Source: Magnetovibrio sp. PR-2 (GTDB lineage Bacteria; Pseudomonadota; Alphaproteobacteria; Rhodospirillales; Magnetovibrionaceae). Taken from it: a stretch of DNA of 64,000 nucleotides. This document shows positions 53,484 through 62,613 of this stretch, one piece after another; position 1 is the first letter of the stretch; the number at the start of each line of letters is the position of its first letter. The DNA is taken from assembly GCF_036689815.1 (NCBI RefSeq), contig NZ_JBAHUR010000001.1:186001-250000 (forward strand). Direction: 5' to 3'. The position numbers and the translations under genes were made by a program. The notes beneath the pieces were generated by a model. It was not told the origin of the DNA. It was given only the letters and a program-made list of their open reading frames with translations, and ran no database searches.

Positions 53484-55616
53484 ATGTTCAAAGAATTCCG
53501 AAAAGAGATCGAATGGGGCGGACGTCCTCTGGTTTTCGAAACCGGTAAGATTGCACGTCAAGCCTCCGGCGCCGTCATGGTGAGCTATGGTGAAACCAAA
53601 GTGTTGTGCACCGTTGTGGCCATGGATTCCGAGCGCCCGGGTATCGACTTTTTCCCGCTGTCCGTTCACTACCAAGAAAAAACCTATTCCGCGGGCCGTA
53701 TCCCCGGTGGTTTCTTCAAACGTGAAGCGCGTCCCAGCGAACACGAAACCCTGACGTCGCGTCTGATCGATCGTCCGATCCGCCCGTTGTTCGCCAAAGG
53801 CTTCAAAAACGAAGTTCAAGTGATCTGTACCGTCGTTCAACACGACATGGAAAACGCCCCGGACATGGTCGCGATGATCGGTTCTTCGGCGGCTCTGTGC
53901 ATCTCGGGTGCTCCGTTCATGGGCCCCATCGGTGGCGCACGTGTGGGTTACATCGACGGCGAATACGTCATGAACCCGCCCATGGACGAAATGGAAAACT
54001 CGGTTTTGGATCTGGTTGTTGCCGGCACCAAAGAAGGCGTTCTGATGGTCGAATCCGAAGCGTCTGAGCTGTCGGAAGAGATCATGTTGGGCGCGGTCGA
54101 CTTCGGTCACGAAGGCTTCCAACCCGTCATCGACGCCATCATCGAATTGGCCGAACACTGCGCCAAAGAACCCATGGAATTGGCTTGTGCCCCTGAAGGC
54201 ACCGACGAAATCAAAGCGAAAGTTGCAGAATTGGCGGAAGCCGGCCTGCGCGACGCTTACAAGATTTCCGACAAGCTGGACCGCCAAGCTGCCGTGGCTG
54301 TCGCTAAGGACGCTGCAAAAACCGCCATCACCGAAAGCGGTGAGTTCGACGCTGAGCTGTTGGCTGCGACTTTGGGCGATGCGTTCAAAGCCGTTGAGAA
54401 AAAGATCGTGCGTTTGTCCATCCTGGACACCGGCGTGCGCATCGACGGTCGCGACACCAAAACGGTTCGTCCGATTGTTTCCGAAGTTGGCATCTTGCCC
54501 CGTGCACACGGTTCGGCCTTGTTCACCCGTGGTGAAACCCAATCCATCGGCGTTGCCACCCTGGGCACCGGGTCTGATGAGCAAATCATCGACGCGTTGG
54601 AAGGGTCTTACCGCAATCACTTCATGCTGCACTATAACTTCCCGCCGTACTCCGTCGGTGAAGCTGGGCGCATGGGTGCCACGGGTCGTCGCGAAGTCGG
54701 CCACGGTAAACTGGCTTGGCGGGCAATTCACCCGGTCATGCCGACCAAAGAAGACTTCCCCTACACCATCCGCGCGGTTTCGGAAATCACCGAATCCAAC
54801 GGTTCTAGCTCCATGGCGTCGGTGTGCTCTTGCGCATTGGCTTTGATGGACGCAGGTGTTCCGCTCAAACGTCCGGTGGCCGGTATCGCCATGGGCTTGA
54901 TCAAAGAAGACCAAGGCGTGGCGGTTCTGTCCGACATCTTGGGCGACGAAGATCACTTGGGCGACATGGACTTTAAAGTTGCAGGTACGTCCGAAGGCAT
55001 CACCTCTTTGCAAATGGACATCAAAATCACGTCCATCACCAAAGACATCATGGAAACCGCACTGGACCAAGCCAAAGACGGTCGTCTGCACATCCTCGAT
55101 GAAATGGCCAAAGCCATCGGTGGCGCACGTGAAACCGTGTCGTCGAATGCACCGCAAATCGAAACCTTCCAAATCAAGAAAGACAAAATCCGCGACGTTA
55201 TCGGCGCGGGCGGCAAAGTCATTCGCGAAATCTGCGAAACGACCGGCGCCAAAGTCGATTTGGATGACGACGGTACGGTTAAAGTCGCGGCCGTTGACGG
55301 CGATGCGATGGAAAAAGCCATCAACTGGATCAAAGGCATTGTGGCCGAACCGGAAGTCGGTGTGATCTACACGGGTAAAGTCGTGAAAATCATGGACTTC
55401 GGCGCATTCGTGAACTTCATGGGTCCGCGCGACGGCTTGGTGCACATCTCCGAACTGGCCAACTACCGTGTCGATAAAGTTACCGACATTCTCAAAGAAG
55501 GTCAGGACGTGAAGGTCAAGCTGATCGGCATCGACGATCGTGGCAAAGTCAAATTGTCCATGAAAGTTGTCGATCAAGACACCGGTGAAGAAATTACGCC
55601 GGAAAAGAAAGACTAA
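53484..55616 (+). CDS. pnp: Polynucleotide phosphorylase
   Basis: 710 residues, normal length. 3'-5' phosphorolytic exoribonuclease of RNA decay. Two RNase PH domains flank a helical domain; the second has [23 protein letters not shown]-type and [20 protein letters not shown] motifs. KH domain at about 555-615 ([18 protein letters not shown]), S1 at about 620-690 ([18 protein letters not shown]). The start follows TAAGGAAACATA. Highly biased codons indicate strong expression. Confidence 0.97.
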   Translation: MFKEFRKEIEWGGRPLVFETGKIARQASGAVMVSYGETKVLCTVVAMDSERPGIDFFPLSVHYQEKTYSAGRIPGGFFKREARPSEHETLTSRLIDRPIRPLFAKGFKNEVQVICTVVQHDMENAPDMVAMIGSSAALCISGAPFMGPIGGARVGYIDGEYVMNPPMDEMENSVLDLVVAGTKEGVLMVESEASELSEEIMLGAVDFGHEGFQPVIDAIIELAEHCAKEPMELACAPEGTDEIKAKVAELAEAGLRDAYKISDKLDRQAAVAVAKDAAKTAITESGEFDAELLAATLGDAFKAVEKKIVRLSILDTGVRIDGRDTKTVRPIVSEVGILPRAHGSALFTRGETQSIGVATLGTGSDEQIIDALEGSYRNHFMLHYNFPPYSVGEAGRMGATGRREVGHGKLAWRAIHPVMPTKEDFPYTIRAVSEITESNGSSSMASVCSCALALMDAGVPLKRPVAGIAMGLIKEDQGVAVLSDILGDEDHLGDMDFKVAGTSEGITSLQMDIKITSITKDIMETALDQAKDGRLHILDEMAKAIGGARETVSSNAPQIETFQIKKDKIRDVIGAGGKVIREICETTGAKVDLDDDGTVKVAAVDGDAMEKAINWIKGIVAEPEVGVIYTGKVVKIMDFGAFVNFMGPRDGLVHISELANYRVDKVTDILKEGQDVKVKLIGIDDRGKVKLSMKVVDQDTGEEITPEKKD

Positions 55617-55634
55617 TCGGTCATCTTCAGGTTT

Positions 55635-55660
55635 CCGGGGCGGCGGGTGAGCCGCCCCGG
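55635..55660 (+). terminator. GC-rich hairpin downstream of pnp
   Basis: Perfect ten-pair stem CCGGGGCGGC / GCCGCCCCGG with a GGGTGA loop, 19 bp after the pnp stop codon. There is no T-tract behind it, so it may stabilise the mRNA 3' end rather than terminate by itself. Confidence 0.6.
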
Positions 55661-55773
55661 ATGACTTGAGACCGTAAAATAACCATATTTGAACAGCACA
55701 ACGCCCACGACTGGGTTATGCTGGTCAGGACCCCCCAGTCATAAAAGAAGGGGTCCGGTGTCTCGGAGGTCCC

Positions 55774-57174
55774 GTGAAAACGCTCAATTCATTCACTATG
55801 TCCGGCAAGGACGTCCTGCCTTTAGTTGAAGGCGGCAAAGGTGTTGCTGTCTCCAACGGAACCACAGCGGGGGCCTGGGCGAAAGCCGGCGGTATCGGCA
55901 CATTTTCGTGCGTGAACCCCGACAGCTACGCCGAAGACGGCACCTACATTCCGCAAATTTATCACGGCAAAACGCGCCGCGAACGCTTTGAAGAGCTGAA
56001 AGATTACGCCATCAAAGGCGGCATTGAACAAGCGAAGATCGCGCGCGATGTGTCCGGTGGTGAAGGCCGCATCCACATGAACGTGTTGTGGGAAGCGGGC
56101 GGCACCATTCCGATCTTGCACGGCGTTTTGGATGAAGTGGCCGAACTGGTCAACGGCATCACGTGTGGTGCGGGCATGCCTTACAAAGTCGCTGAAATCG
56201 CGGCTGGATACGGCATTAACTACTATCCGATCGTCTCTTCGGGCCGCGCGTTCAACGCCCTGTGGCGCCGGTCTTACAAAAACTACGCAGAGTTTTTAGG
56301 CGGCGTGGTTTACGAAGACCCGTGGCTGGCAGGCGGTCACAACGGCTTGTCCAACGCCGAAAGCCCGACGGAGCCCCAAGCCCCGTATGAGCGCTGTGTC
56401 GAGCTGCGCAAAGTCATGAACAAATACGGCTTGGACAACGTGCCCATCGTCATGGCGGGCGGCGTTTGGTTCCTGCGCGACTGGGAAGATTGGATGGACA
56501 ATCCCGAACTGGGCCCGGTGGCGTTCCAGTTCGGCACACGTCCGCTGCTGACCCAAGAAAGCCCGATCATGCAAGAATGGAAAGACCGCTTGCTGAATTT
56601 GGAAGAGGGTGACATCTATCTAAACCAATTCAGCCCGACGGGTTTTTATTCTTCCGCCGTGCGCAACCCGTTCTTGCAAGACCTGTTCGAACGTTCTCAG
56701 CGTCAAATCGAATACCGCGCCAAGCCCGGCCACGAAGGCTTCACCGCCGAACTGCCGCTGGGTCCGCGCCAACGGATCCACTACGTCAAACCCGACGACC
56801 TGCCGCGCGCCCAGGAATGGATCGCTGCCGGTCAATCCGAAGGCATGAAGACGCCGGACGACACCATGGTGTTTGTCACCCCGGAAAAATCGCAAAAGGT
56901 TCTCAAAAGCCAGGCCGAATGTATGTGCTGCTTGAGCCAATGCCGCTTTTCCAACTGGGCCGACAACGAAGAAGGCACCAACGGCAAACGCGCCGATCCG
57001 CGATCGTTTTGCATTCAAAAGGCGCTGCAAAGTGCCGCGCACGGTGGCGATTTGGACCAAAGTTTGATGTTTGCCGGCCACAATGCTTACATGTTTGGAA
57101 AAGATCCGTTCTACAAAGACGGCTTTATTCCGACGGTCAAAGAGCTGGTGGACCGCATTAAAACGGGTGATTAA
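55774..57174 (+). CDS. Nitronate monooxygenase-family flavin oxidoreductase with cysteine-rich C-terminus
   Basis: 466 residues from GTG 55774, GGAGG upstream. The TIM-barrel FMN part has KGVAVSNGTTAGAWAKAGGIGT at its start and a flavin-phosphate region IVMAGGVWFLRD and VAFQFGTRPLLTQES. Relatives of about 320-350 residues oxidise nitronates. This one carries an extra C-terminal section of about 100 residues with QAECMCCLSQCRFSNWAD and a later RSFCIQKAL, a clustering that could bind an Fe-S centre. It is the first gene ahead of the Irr-rubrerythrin group. Confidence 0.85.
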   Translation: MKTLNSFTMSGKDVLPLVEGGKGVAVSNGTTAGAWAKAGGIGTFSCVNPDSYAEDGTYIPQIYHGKTRRERFEELKDYAIKGGIEQAKIARDVSGGEGRIHMNVLWEAGGTIPILHGVLDEVAELVNGITCGAGMPYKVAEIAAGYGINYYPIVSSGRAFNALWRRSYKNYAEFLGGVVYEDPWLAGGHNGLSNAESPTEPQAPYERCVELRKVMNKYGLDNVPIVMAGGVWFLRDWEDWMDNPELGPVAFQFGTRPLLTQESPIMQEWKDRLLNLEEGDIYLNQFSPTGFYSSAVRNPFLQDLFERSQRQIEYRAKPGHEGFTAELPLGPRQRIHYVKPDDLPRAQEWIAAGQSEGMKTPDDTMVFVTPEKSQKVLKSQAECMCCLSQCRFSNWADNEEGTNGKRADPRSFCIQKALQSAAHGGDLDQSLMFAGHNAYMFGKDPFYKDGFIPTVKELVDRIKTGD

Positions 57175-57405
57175 GGGTGTAATCACCCTGGAATCAGTAA
57201 AAAAGTCGCAAAAACCGTCAAAAACCCTAAAGCGAGTGTTGTTTTTCAGTTTCGTCTGAGGAATAATCTTGTGGTGTACTAGTCTACAATGAGTATAAAC
57301 TAAATTTGCTCGTTAACGGATTGGGGCTAAAGGCGTCTTGGTATCCTTACGTGGCTGGGGGGTCAACGTAGCAAGGTGCTTTGCCAGTTCAACAAGGGAG
57401 ATATC

Positions 57406-57813
57406 ATGAGACCTTACGCACAAGTTCTCGAACAGCTTCGCGGGGCAGGCCTGCGTCCGACGCGTCAGCGTTTGGCATTGGCTAAGCTGCTGTTTGAAAA
57501 TGGGCCGCGCCACGTGACCGCCGAAATGCTTCACGCCGAAGCACAAGCAGCATCCATTCGCGTGTCCTTGGCCACCGTTTACAACACGCTTCATCAATTC
57601 ACCGAGGCAGGATTGCTGCGCGAAATCGTGGTTGATCCGACCCGGTCTTACTTTGACACCACCACGTCTGAGCACGGTCACTTCTTCCACGAAGACACCG
57701 GCATGCTCGAAGACATTCCCGGTGGTCAGTTGCACCTTGCGCAATTGCCCAACGCGCCGGAAGGATCCAAGATCACCGGCATCGACGTTGTCGTGCGTTT
57801 AAGCGCATCTTAA
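57406..57813 (+). CDS. irr: Fur-superfamily regulator of the Irr/PerR type
   Basis: 135 residues from ATG 57406, AGGGAG 5 bases upstream. HTH: LRPTRQRLALAKLLFENGPRHVTAEMLH, then ASIRVSLATVYNTLHQFTEAGLLREI. The metal/haem-binding part reads SYFDTTTSEHGHFFHEDTGMLEDIPG, close to the HxH motif of Irr proteins; no CxxC pairs and no N-terminal Cys-Pro haem motif. Irr represses or activates iron genes according to haem status, PerR responds to peroxide. The next gene, rubrerythrin, fits either. An imperfect palindrome (TTGT to ACAA, 57269-57289) lies upstream. Confidence 0.85.
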   Translation: MRPYAQVLEQLRGAGLRPTRQRLALAKLLFENGPRHVTAEMLHAEAQAASIRVSLATVYNTLHQFTEAGLLREIVVDPTRSYFDTTTSEHGHFFHEDTGMLEDIPGGQLHLAQLPNAPEGSKITGIDVVVRLSAS

Positions 57814-57830
57814 ATGCAACATAATCAATT

Positions 57831-57865
57831 AGATGGAGTGCTTTTTAGAAAGCCTCCATCTTTTT
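57831..57865 (+). terminator. Rho-independent terminator of the irr-type gene
   Basis: AGATGGAG pairs with CTCCATCT with an inner CTTT/AAAG pairing, followed by five T residues. It separates the regulator from the rubrerythrin gene, which therefore needs its own promoter. Confidence 0.8.
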
Positions 57866-57973
57866 GTTGACCCTCTTTATCAAAAGCGTATAGTTATGGC
57901 CCGCAGCACAATATTGGCTACGCTCTAATACCGTTTTTGTATACATCCGTACGTTTCACAGGAGGCACCCCTC

Positions 57974-58390
57974 ATGGGTTTGAAAGACAGCAAAACCGAA
58001 GATAATCTCAAAGCCGCATTCGCTGGCGAATCCCAAGCCAACCGCCGCTATTTGTACTTCGCACAAAAGGCTGACATCGAAGGTTATAACGATGTTGCCA
58101 CCGTGTTCCGTTCCACCGCCGAAGGTGAAACCGGCCACGCCCATGGTCATCTGGAATTCTTGGAAGAAACCGGCGATCCCGCAACGGGTCTGCCCATCGG
58201 TGGCACGTCCGAAAACCTGAAAGCCGCGATCGAAGGCGAAACCCACGAATACACCGACATGTATCCGGGTATGGCCAAAACCGCACGCGACGAAGGCTTT
58301 GACGAAATCGCCGATTGGTTCGAAACTCTGGCGAAAGCGGAAAAATCCCACGCCGGCCGTTTCCAAAAAGCTTTGGAAAACCTGGACTAA
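57974..58390 (+). CDS. Rubrerythrin, short form without rubredoxin domain
   Basis: 138 residues. The four-helix diiron fold has ligands in [45 protein letters not shown] and [14 protein letters not shown]. The usual C-terminal rubredoxin domain with CxxC pairs is absent, so electrons for peroxide reduction must come from another protein. The next two genes (Fe-S protein and DUF3501) are natural candidates. ACAGGAGG precedes the start. Strong codon bias suggests high expression. Confidence 0.93.
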   Translation: MGLKDSKTEDNLKAAFAGESQANRRYLYFAQKADIEGYNDVATVFRSTAEGETGHAHGHLEFLEETGDPATGLPIGGTSENLKAAIEGETHEYTDMYPGMAKTARDEGFDEIADWFETLAKAEKSHAGRFQKALENLD

Positions 58391-58424
58391 ATTACAGTCC
58401 TTCGGTTGACGAAGACACATGACG

Positions 58425-58461
58425 CGCGGGGGGCTTTGACATCAAAGTCCCCCGCGTTTTT
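58425..58461 (+). terminator. Rho-independent terminator after rubrerythrin
   Basis: Long stem CGCGGGGGGCTTTGA / TCAAAGTCCCCCGCG with a two-base loop and five T residues, 34 bp after the stop. It would limit read-through into the Fe-S gene, giving more rubrerythrin than partner mRNA. Confidence 0.85.
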
Positions 58462-58511
58462 GTTGCCCGAAAATACATTTTTGAGAAGACATCGTTCAGA
58501 GGACTGAAGCT

Positions 58512-59855
58512 ATGCGTGAAGGCAGCTTGGACGCCCCGAAACGCCATCCGTTGAATTGGCGAGATGCGGATTTTTTAAACGAAGACAAAATTTTTGCCGA
58601 GCTGGAGCGGGTTTTTGATCTGTGTCACGGCTGTCGGCGGTGCTTTAATTTGTGCGACAGCTTCCCGCGCCTGTTCGATTTGGTTGACGAATCGGACACG
58701 GGTGAGGTGGACGGCGTCGCCAAAGCCGATTATTGGCAAGTGATTGACGCATGTACCCTGTGCGATTTGTGTTTTATGACCAAATGCCCCTATGTGCCGC
58801 CGCATGAATGGGATTTGGACTTCCCGCACCTGATGCTGCGTGCGCGCGCTTTGCAATTTAAACAAGGCAACACCAATCCCAAACAAGACAAGCTCACCGA
58901 AACCGACAAAAACGGGCAAATGGGTGTGAAGCTGTCGGGCTTGGCGAACTGGGCGTCGAAACGCTCCAACGGCTTCACCCGGTCCATCATGTCCACGGCC
59001 ATGGATGTGCACAAAGACGCCCAATTGCCGACTTTTTCCGCCAAAACGTGCCAAGAGCGCGCCAAAGACGAACCGGTTGAGATCAACACGACCGCTCCGG
59101 CACACGGCAAGCGTAAGGCGGTTATCTACGCCAGCTGCTTTGGCGAATACAACGACCCGGACATCGTTTTGGATGCCCGTGCCGTGCTGGCCAAAAACGG
59201 CATCGAAGCGACCATTGTCTACCCCGAATGCTGTGGCATGCCGCAACTGGAACAAGGCGACATTGAACGCGTCGCGGGCAAAGCCGCCAACATCGCGGCG
59301 AGCCTGAAGCCTTACGTGGACGATGGCTATGACATCGTCGTTCCGGTGGCCAGCTGTGCTTTGATGTTGAAATTTGAATGGCCTTTGATCGACCCGGACA
59401 ACGCCGACGTGACGAGCCTGTCCCAAGCGACCTACGACATCACAGAATACGTGGTGGATATCGCCAATGGCGAAGGTTTGGCCGACGGGATTTCGGCGCT
59501 AGGGGGCGGTGTTACGGCACACATAGCTTGCCATGCAAGGGCACAGAATATGGGCCGCAAAGCTCAAGAGATGCTAAAACTGATCCCGGACACCCCCACC
59601 CAAGTGATCGAGCGGTGCTCGGGCCACGGTGGGACCTGGGGCATTACGAACAAATACTTCGAAGTCGGCATGAAAGTTGGCGCGGCGGTGTTCCGTGATG
59701 CGGCAAAGCATGACAGCGCATATGTGGTTAGCGAATGCCCCTTGGCGCGCGATCAAATCGTGCAAGGGCTTGAACGCAAAGACAAATCAGTGGAAGGTGC
59801 AGGCAAAGCGCTGCGCCACCCCGTGCAAGTTTTGGCCCGTGCCTACGGCTTATAA
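58512..59855 (+). CDS. Fe-S protein with two ferredoxin motifs and CCG cysteine-rich domains
   Basis: 447 residues. Two [4Fe-4S] motifs are near the N-terminus (CHGCRRCFNLC at about 38-48 and CTLCDLCFMTKCP at about 82-94). The C-terminal half has CCG-type motifs like those of heterodisulfide reductase HdrB and GlpC/GlcF: YASCFGEYNDPDIVLDARA with PECCGMPQLEQGD, then ACHARAQNMG with ERCSGHGGTWG. It probably conducts electrons, with a noncubane cluster or thiol substrate. Family members are found beside rubrerythrin and DUF3501 genes. GGACTGAAGCT precedes the start. Confidence 0.9.
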   Translation: MREGSLDAPKRHPLNWRDADFLNEDKIFAELERVFDLCHGCRRCFNLCDSFPRLFDLVDESDTGEVDGVAKADYWQVIDACTLCDLCFMTKCPYVPPHEWDLDFPHLMLRARALQFKQGNTNPKQDKLTETDKNGQMGVKLSGLANWASKRSNGFTRSIMSTAMDVHKDAQLPTFSAKTCQERAKDEPVEINTTAPAHGKRKAVIYASCFGEYNDPDIVLDARAVLAKNGIEATIVYPECCGMPQLEQGDIERVAGKAANIAASLKPYVDDGYDIVVPVASCALMLKFEWPLIDPDNADVTSLSQATYDITEYVVDIANGEGLADGISALGGGVTAHIACHARAQNMGRKAQEMLKLIPDTPTQVIERCSGHGGTWGITNKYFEVGMKVGAAVFRDAAKHDSAYVVSECPLARDQIVQGLERKDKSVEGAGKALRHPVQVLARAYGL

Positions 59856-59895
59856 ACGTGCCTACGGCTTATAAAACGCGCATACGGCCTATAGA
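59838..59895 (+). repeat. Triple tandem repeat spanning the stop codon of the Fe-S gene
   Basis: The 19-base unit CGTGCCTACGGCTTATAAA, which encodes the last residues and the stop codon, occurs at 59838-59856, again with one extra A at 59857-59876, and a third time with changes at 59877-59895 (CGCGCATACGGCCTATAGA). It fills most of the gap to the DUF3501 gene. Confidence 0.9.
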
Positions 59896-59915
59896 CCACC
59901 ATTGGAGACCAGACA

Positions 59916-60509
59916 ATGACTCGCGAAGCCTGTGAAATCACCCGTGACGACATCATGGATATGGGCGAATACGCTGCCGTCCGTGTGGAGCGTCGTAAGG
60001 CTGTGACACAAATGAAGAAAAACCGCCGTGTGCACATCGGCCCGGATGCGACGGCGTACTTCGAAAATTATGAAACCATGTGGCACCAAATTCACGAGAT
60101 GCTGCACATCGAACAAGGCGGGGAAGAGCAGATCGCAGACGAGCTGCGCGCCTATAACCCTTTGATTCCGAAGGGCCGCGAGCTGGTGTGCACGTTGATG
60201 TTCGAAATCGACGATGAAGACCGCCGCAATCGCTTTTTAGCGGGTCTGGGTGGTGTCGAAAAAACCATCAGCCTGTCTGTGGGCGGTGACAAGATCATGG
60301 CCGTGCCCGAAGACGACGTGGAGCGCACCTCCGAAGAGGGCAAAGCGTCTTCAATCCAGTTCTTGCACTTCCCTTTCACCGATGCCCAGGCCGAAGCCTT
60401 TAAGGTCGCCGGTACGGACGTTGTCTTTGCCGTTGGCCATGACGGCTACGGCCACATGGCAAAATTGCCTGAAGCAGCGCGTGAGGCTTTGGCTGGGGAT
60501 TTGGCTTAA
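59916..60509 (+). CDS. DUF3501 family protein
   Basis: 197 residues. The N-terminal MTREACEITRDDIMDMGEYAAVRVERRKAV and the central RRVHIGPDATAYFENYETMWHQIHEMLHIE are the marks of DUF3501. No membrane segment, no cysteine pair; several conserved Glu, His and Arg residues. Biochemical function is unknown. The neighbour arrangement rubrerythrin - Fe-S/CCG protein - DUF3501 recurs in bacteria by my recollection, suggesting a common complex. It lies 60 bp behind the Fe-S gene and is probably its operon partner. Confidence 0.88.
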   Translation: MTREACEITRDDIMDMGEYAAVRVERRKAVTQMKKNRRVHIGPDATAYFENYETMWHQIHEMLHIEQGGEEQIADELRAYNPLIPKGRELVCTLMFEIDDEDRRNRFLAGLGGVEKTISLSVGGDKIMAVPEDDVERTSEEGKASSIQFLHFPFTDAQAEAFKVAGTDVVFAVGHDGYGHMAKLPEAAREALAGDLA

Positions 60510-60689
60510 GGCACAGCTCTTCAGAGCGTGTTGGTCTGAATCTGCTTTGTTTGGGCCCACTAGAAGTCCAATGCATACGAGTCTAGCGGCGAATATGAGC
60601 CCGTTTTTGGTAATTTCTTTGTTCTTGGTGAAAAACCCTGTGACAAGCAAGGCCGTTGTGGCCCATGCAGCCGCGTGAAGCAAAGGGTT

Positions 60690-60884
60690 CTATTTGATTT
60701 CGGGCCGGGTCAGTAACCAGGCTGCGCCACCCGAGAATAGTGCCAATTTGCCAAATTTCTTCAAAGTCGGATGCGTTGGATCGGTGACGGTGATTGGGCG
60801 GGCGGGTGATCCCCCTTCCCCATGAGGACTTTGGGGCTACCGGGGTTGCGTTCCCCCTTGTGTGAAGAGGTCGACGTCGGGCAT
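60690..60884 (-). pseudogene. Possible broken small ORF with in-frame amber codon
   Basis: Reading ATG 60884 gives MPDVDLFTQGGTQPR, then TAG, then 48 further codons in the same frame ending GKLALFSGGAAWLLTRPEIK and a stop at 60690. The last part has the look of a genuine short membrane-protein C-terminus. Either the amber codon has inactivated a small gene, or the frame is accidental. No ribosome-binding site is clear. A second small hydrophobic frame (60683 downward) runs into the 3' end of the DUF3501 gene antisense and is not called. Confidence 0.25.
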
Positions 60885-61192
60885 TTTGGATTACCGCTTA
60901 TTGTCAGAAAATCAAAACATTATTGTTGCAAGTTTTTCAGAGGCTTGAGGTGAAAGTAAAATAAAAACGACAATGTGATATTCTTATATGGAATTTTTAT
61001 TCATTTTCAAGTGGTAGAATCAATTTTAAGGACGTTTGTCTGTCATTAAGTCAGTATCTGTGAATGGCCGAAATTAATGCCTTGATACTCATCGATAAAA
61101 TACCTGACCAAAAGGTTAGGTGATGGTATTCACGTTATATGCGGGAATAGGCTGTTGATCGGCGACTTGGAAGGCAACGCGGGCTTTTGGCT
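60885..61192. other. AT-rich non-coding segment
   Basis: About 300 bases markedly richer in A and T than the surroundings, with no supported gene. Contains a small hairpin (CCTGACC-AAAA-GGTTAGG, about 61107-61124). It could carry the terminator of the SH3-protein gene, promoters, or be the rest of a lost element. Confidence 0.5.
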
Positions 61193-61693
61193 CTATTCGA
61201 AGCTTTCGCCTTTGAGCAAGCCCCAGAAGTCGGCGCGGTTCATCCAGCCTTCAAAACCGCTGACGTCGACTTTGCAAAACGTGATCGACGCGGGGCAGGC
61301 CAAAAGGTTGCCCGACACGTTCGACTGGACCTGTGCGACCAGGGCTGATTTTTGCGATGGTTTTGCGCGCAAATCGCGACTGATGCCGGTCACAATAAAT
61401 GTGCGTTTGGACGACAGCATGGTTTGATGCACCCAGCCTTGCGAGCCCTGCCAATCACGAATCTTGCGCCAGGCTTTGTATTCGGCAATAACTTCGAGCG
61501 GAAGGCCTGATTTGCGGTAAACCCAATCTACCGGGTATTGAACACCCGGACCGGTGCGCAAATTCACTTCGCCGGCGCGCAAAGAAACAAAGCGCGGCAA
61601 GGGCAATCCGGAACCGGACACCTGAGCAACACTGTCGCCCACGGGTGCGCTGAGCATCAGGCTCAGAAGGCTTGCGGCAAAAAGACGGCGCAT
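61193..61693 (-). CDS. Exported SH3-domain protein
   Basis: 166 residues from ATG 61693 (AAAGGA 9 bases upstream), which starts a signal peptide (MRRLFAASLLSLMLSAPVGDSVAQ). An extension to 61810 is open but places the signal sequence internally. The mature protein is one bacterial SH3-like region: VSLRAGEVNLRTGPGVQYPVDWVY, then GWVHQTMLSSKRTFIV, RAKPSQKSALVAQVQ and GWMNRADFWGL, the arrangement of DUF1058-type proteins. It probably binds peptidoglycan or another periplasmic partner. Confidence 0.88.
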   Translation of the reverse strand: MRRLFAASLLSLMLSAPVGDSVAQVSGSGLPLPRFVSLRAGEVNLRTGPGVQYPVDWVYRKSGLPLEVIAEYKAWRKIRDWQGSQGWVHQTMLSSKRTFIVTGISRDLRAKPSQKSALVAQVQSNVSGNLLACPASITFCKVDVSGFEGWMNRADFWGLLKGESFE

Positions 61694-61827
61694 AAACGAA
61701 AATCCTTTGGGGCGCAGGGATGCGCAGCACGCATCGGTCGTTGAGGTGGGCATACTTGTACTCTTTTGAGCCGCGTGGTCAATATGAAGCGAAGCATTGA
61801 GACGTGACATTTCTACTAGGTCCCCTC

Positions 61828-62400
61828 TTAAGCACCCAGGCCGGATTTAATGTCGGCCATCAAAGGGTCGAGAAAATCGGCAGTTTTGCGGGTTTTTGCA
61901 AGGACAGCTGCGCCTTCTAACATGGAGATGACGGCATCGGCTTTGATCGCGGGGTCCGTTGCGAAATACATCTCGCCTGAATTGCGGCCCAGGCTCAGCA
62001 CGCGCGTGAGCCAGGTGTGGATGATCAAGTAATATTCAAAATTCCGTTCCTGAACGGTTTGCGGCAAGGTTTCCAACTCCGACGCCAGCATAGCCCCCGG
62101 GCTCATGCGTTCACAGGTTCGAATGCGCGCGAGGAACGGCGTCAAAAATGCATCGAACTGCTGCCAGGGCGTCAACTGCAGGGTGTCGATGTGCTGCAAG
62201 GTCTGTAAGGCCCAGTTGGCGTTGCGTTCGGCCAAGGCCGTGCCGAGATCGGATTTGTTGGAAAAGTGATAGTGCACACTGGCTTTGCGGATGCCCAATT
62301 GGTCCGCTATGTCTTGGTAACTGAAGGCATTAAAGCCTCTGCGTTGTAAAAGATCGTCACCGATCTCAACGATTTTGTCGCGTGTTGCGGGACTGCCCAT
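61828..62400 (-). CDS. TetR/AcrR-family transcriptional regulator
   Basis: 190 residues from ATG 62400, GGAG 6 bases upstream. The N-terminal HTH reads TRDKIVEIGDDLLQRRGFNAFSYQDIADQLGIRKASVHYHFSNKSDL-like with the family-typical YHFSNKSDLG. The C-terminal ligand domain (residues about 75-190) is helical and not assignable. It is divergent from the dehydrogenase gene at 62614 and may regulate it, but no palindrome is obvious between them. A gap of 134 bp separates it from the SH3 gene. Confidence 0.9.
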   Translation of the reverse strand: MGSPATRDKIVEIGDDLLQRRGFNAFSYQDIADQLGIRKASVHYHFSNKSDLGTALAERNANWALQTLQHIDTLQLTPWQQFDAFLTPFLARIRTCERMSPGAMLASELETLPQTVQERNFEYYLIIHTWLTRVLSLGRNSGEMYFATDPAIKADAVISMLEGAAVLAKTRKTADFLDPLMADIKSGLGA

Positions 62401-62613
62401 GGCGCTCTCCAAGTTTTACAGGCAATAGCCTATCTTGAGGTAAGTTAAGACACGGTAAAGGGCGCACGACATTTGCTGTGCGAATTTCAGAGGCGCGACG
62501 CACCTTGTATCTGGACAGGGTCTAAGTTTGCTGGTAGGCACAAAGGGAGGGCGGGTTTAAACTCGCATTTCCCCAGGTTTAACAGAGGCGAGCCCTGAGA
62601 GGGGCGGGCATAA

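Noticed and set aside
52974-55577. 867-codon open frame on the minus strand
   Set aside because: Antisense shadow of pnp. It follows the high GC third-position bias of the real gene, shows no protein-family motif, and is rich in His/Phe/Asp as expected from reverse reading.
60351-60683. 110-codon minus-strand frame with a hydrophobic start
   Set aside because: Two thirds lie antisense to DUF3501, start is TTG without a clear ribosome-binding site, and no family is recognised.
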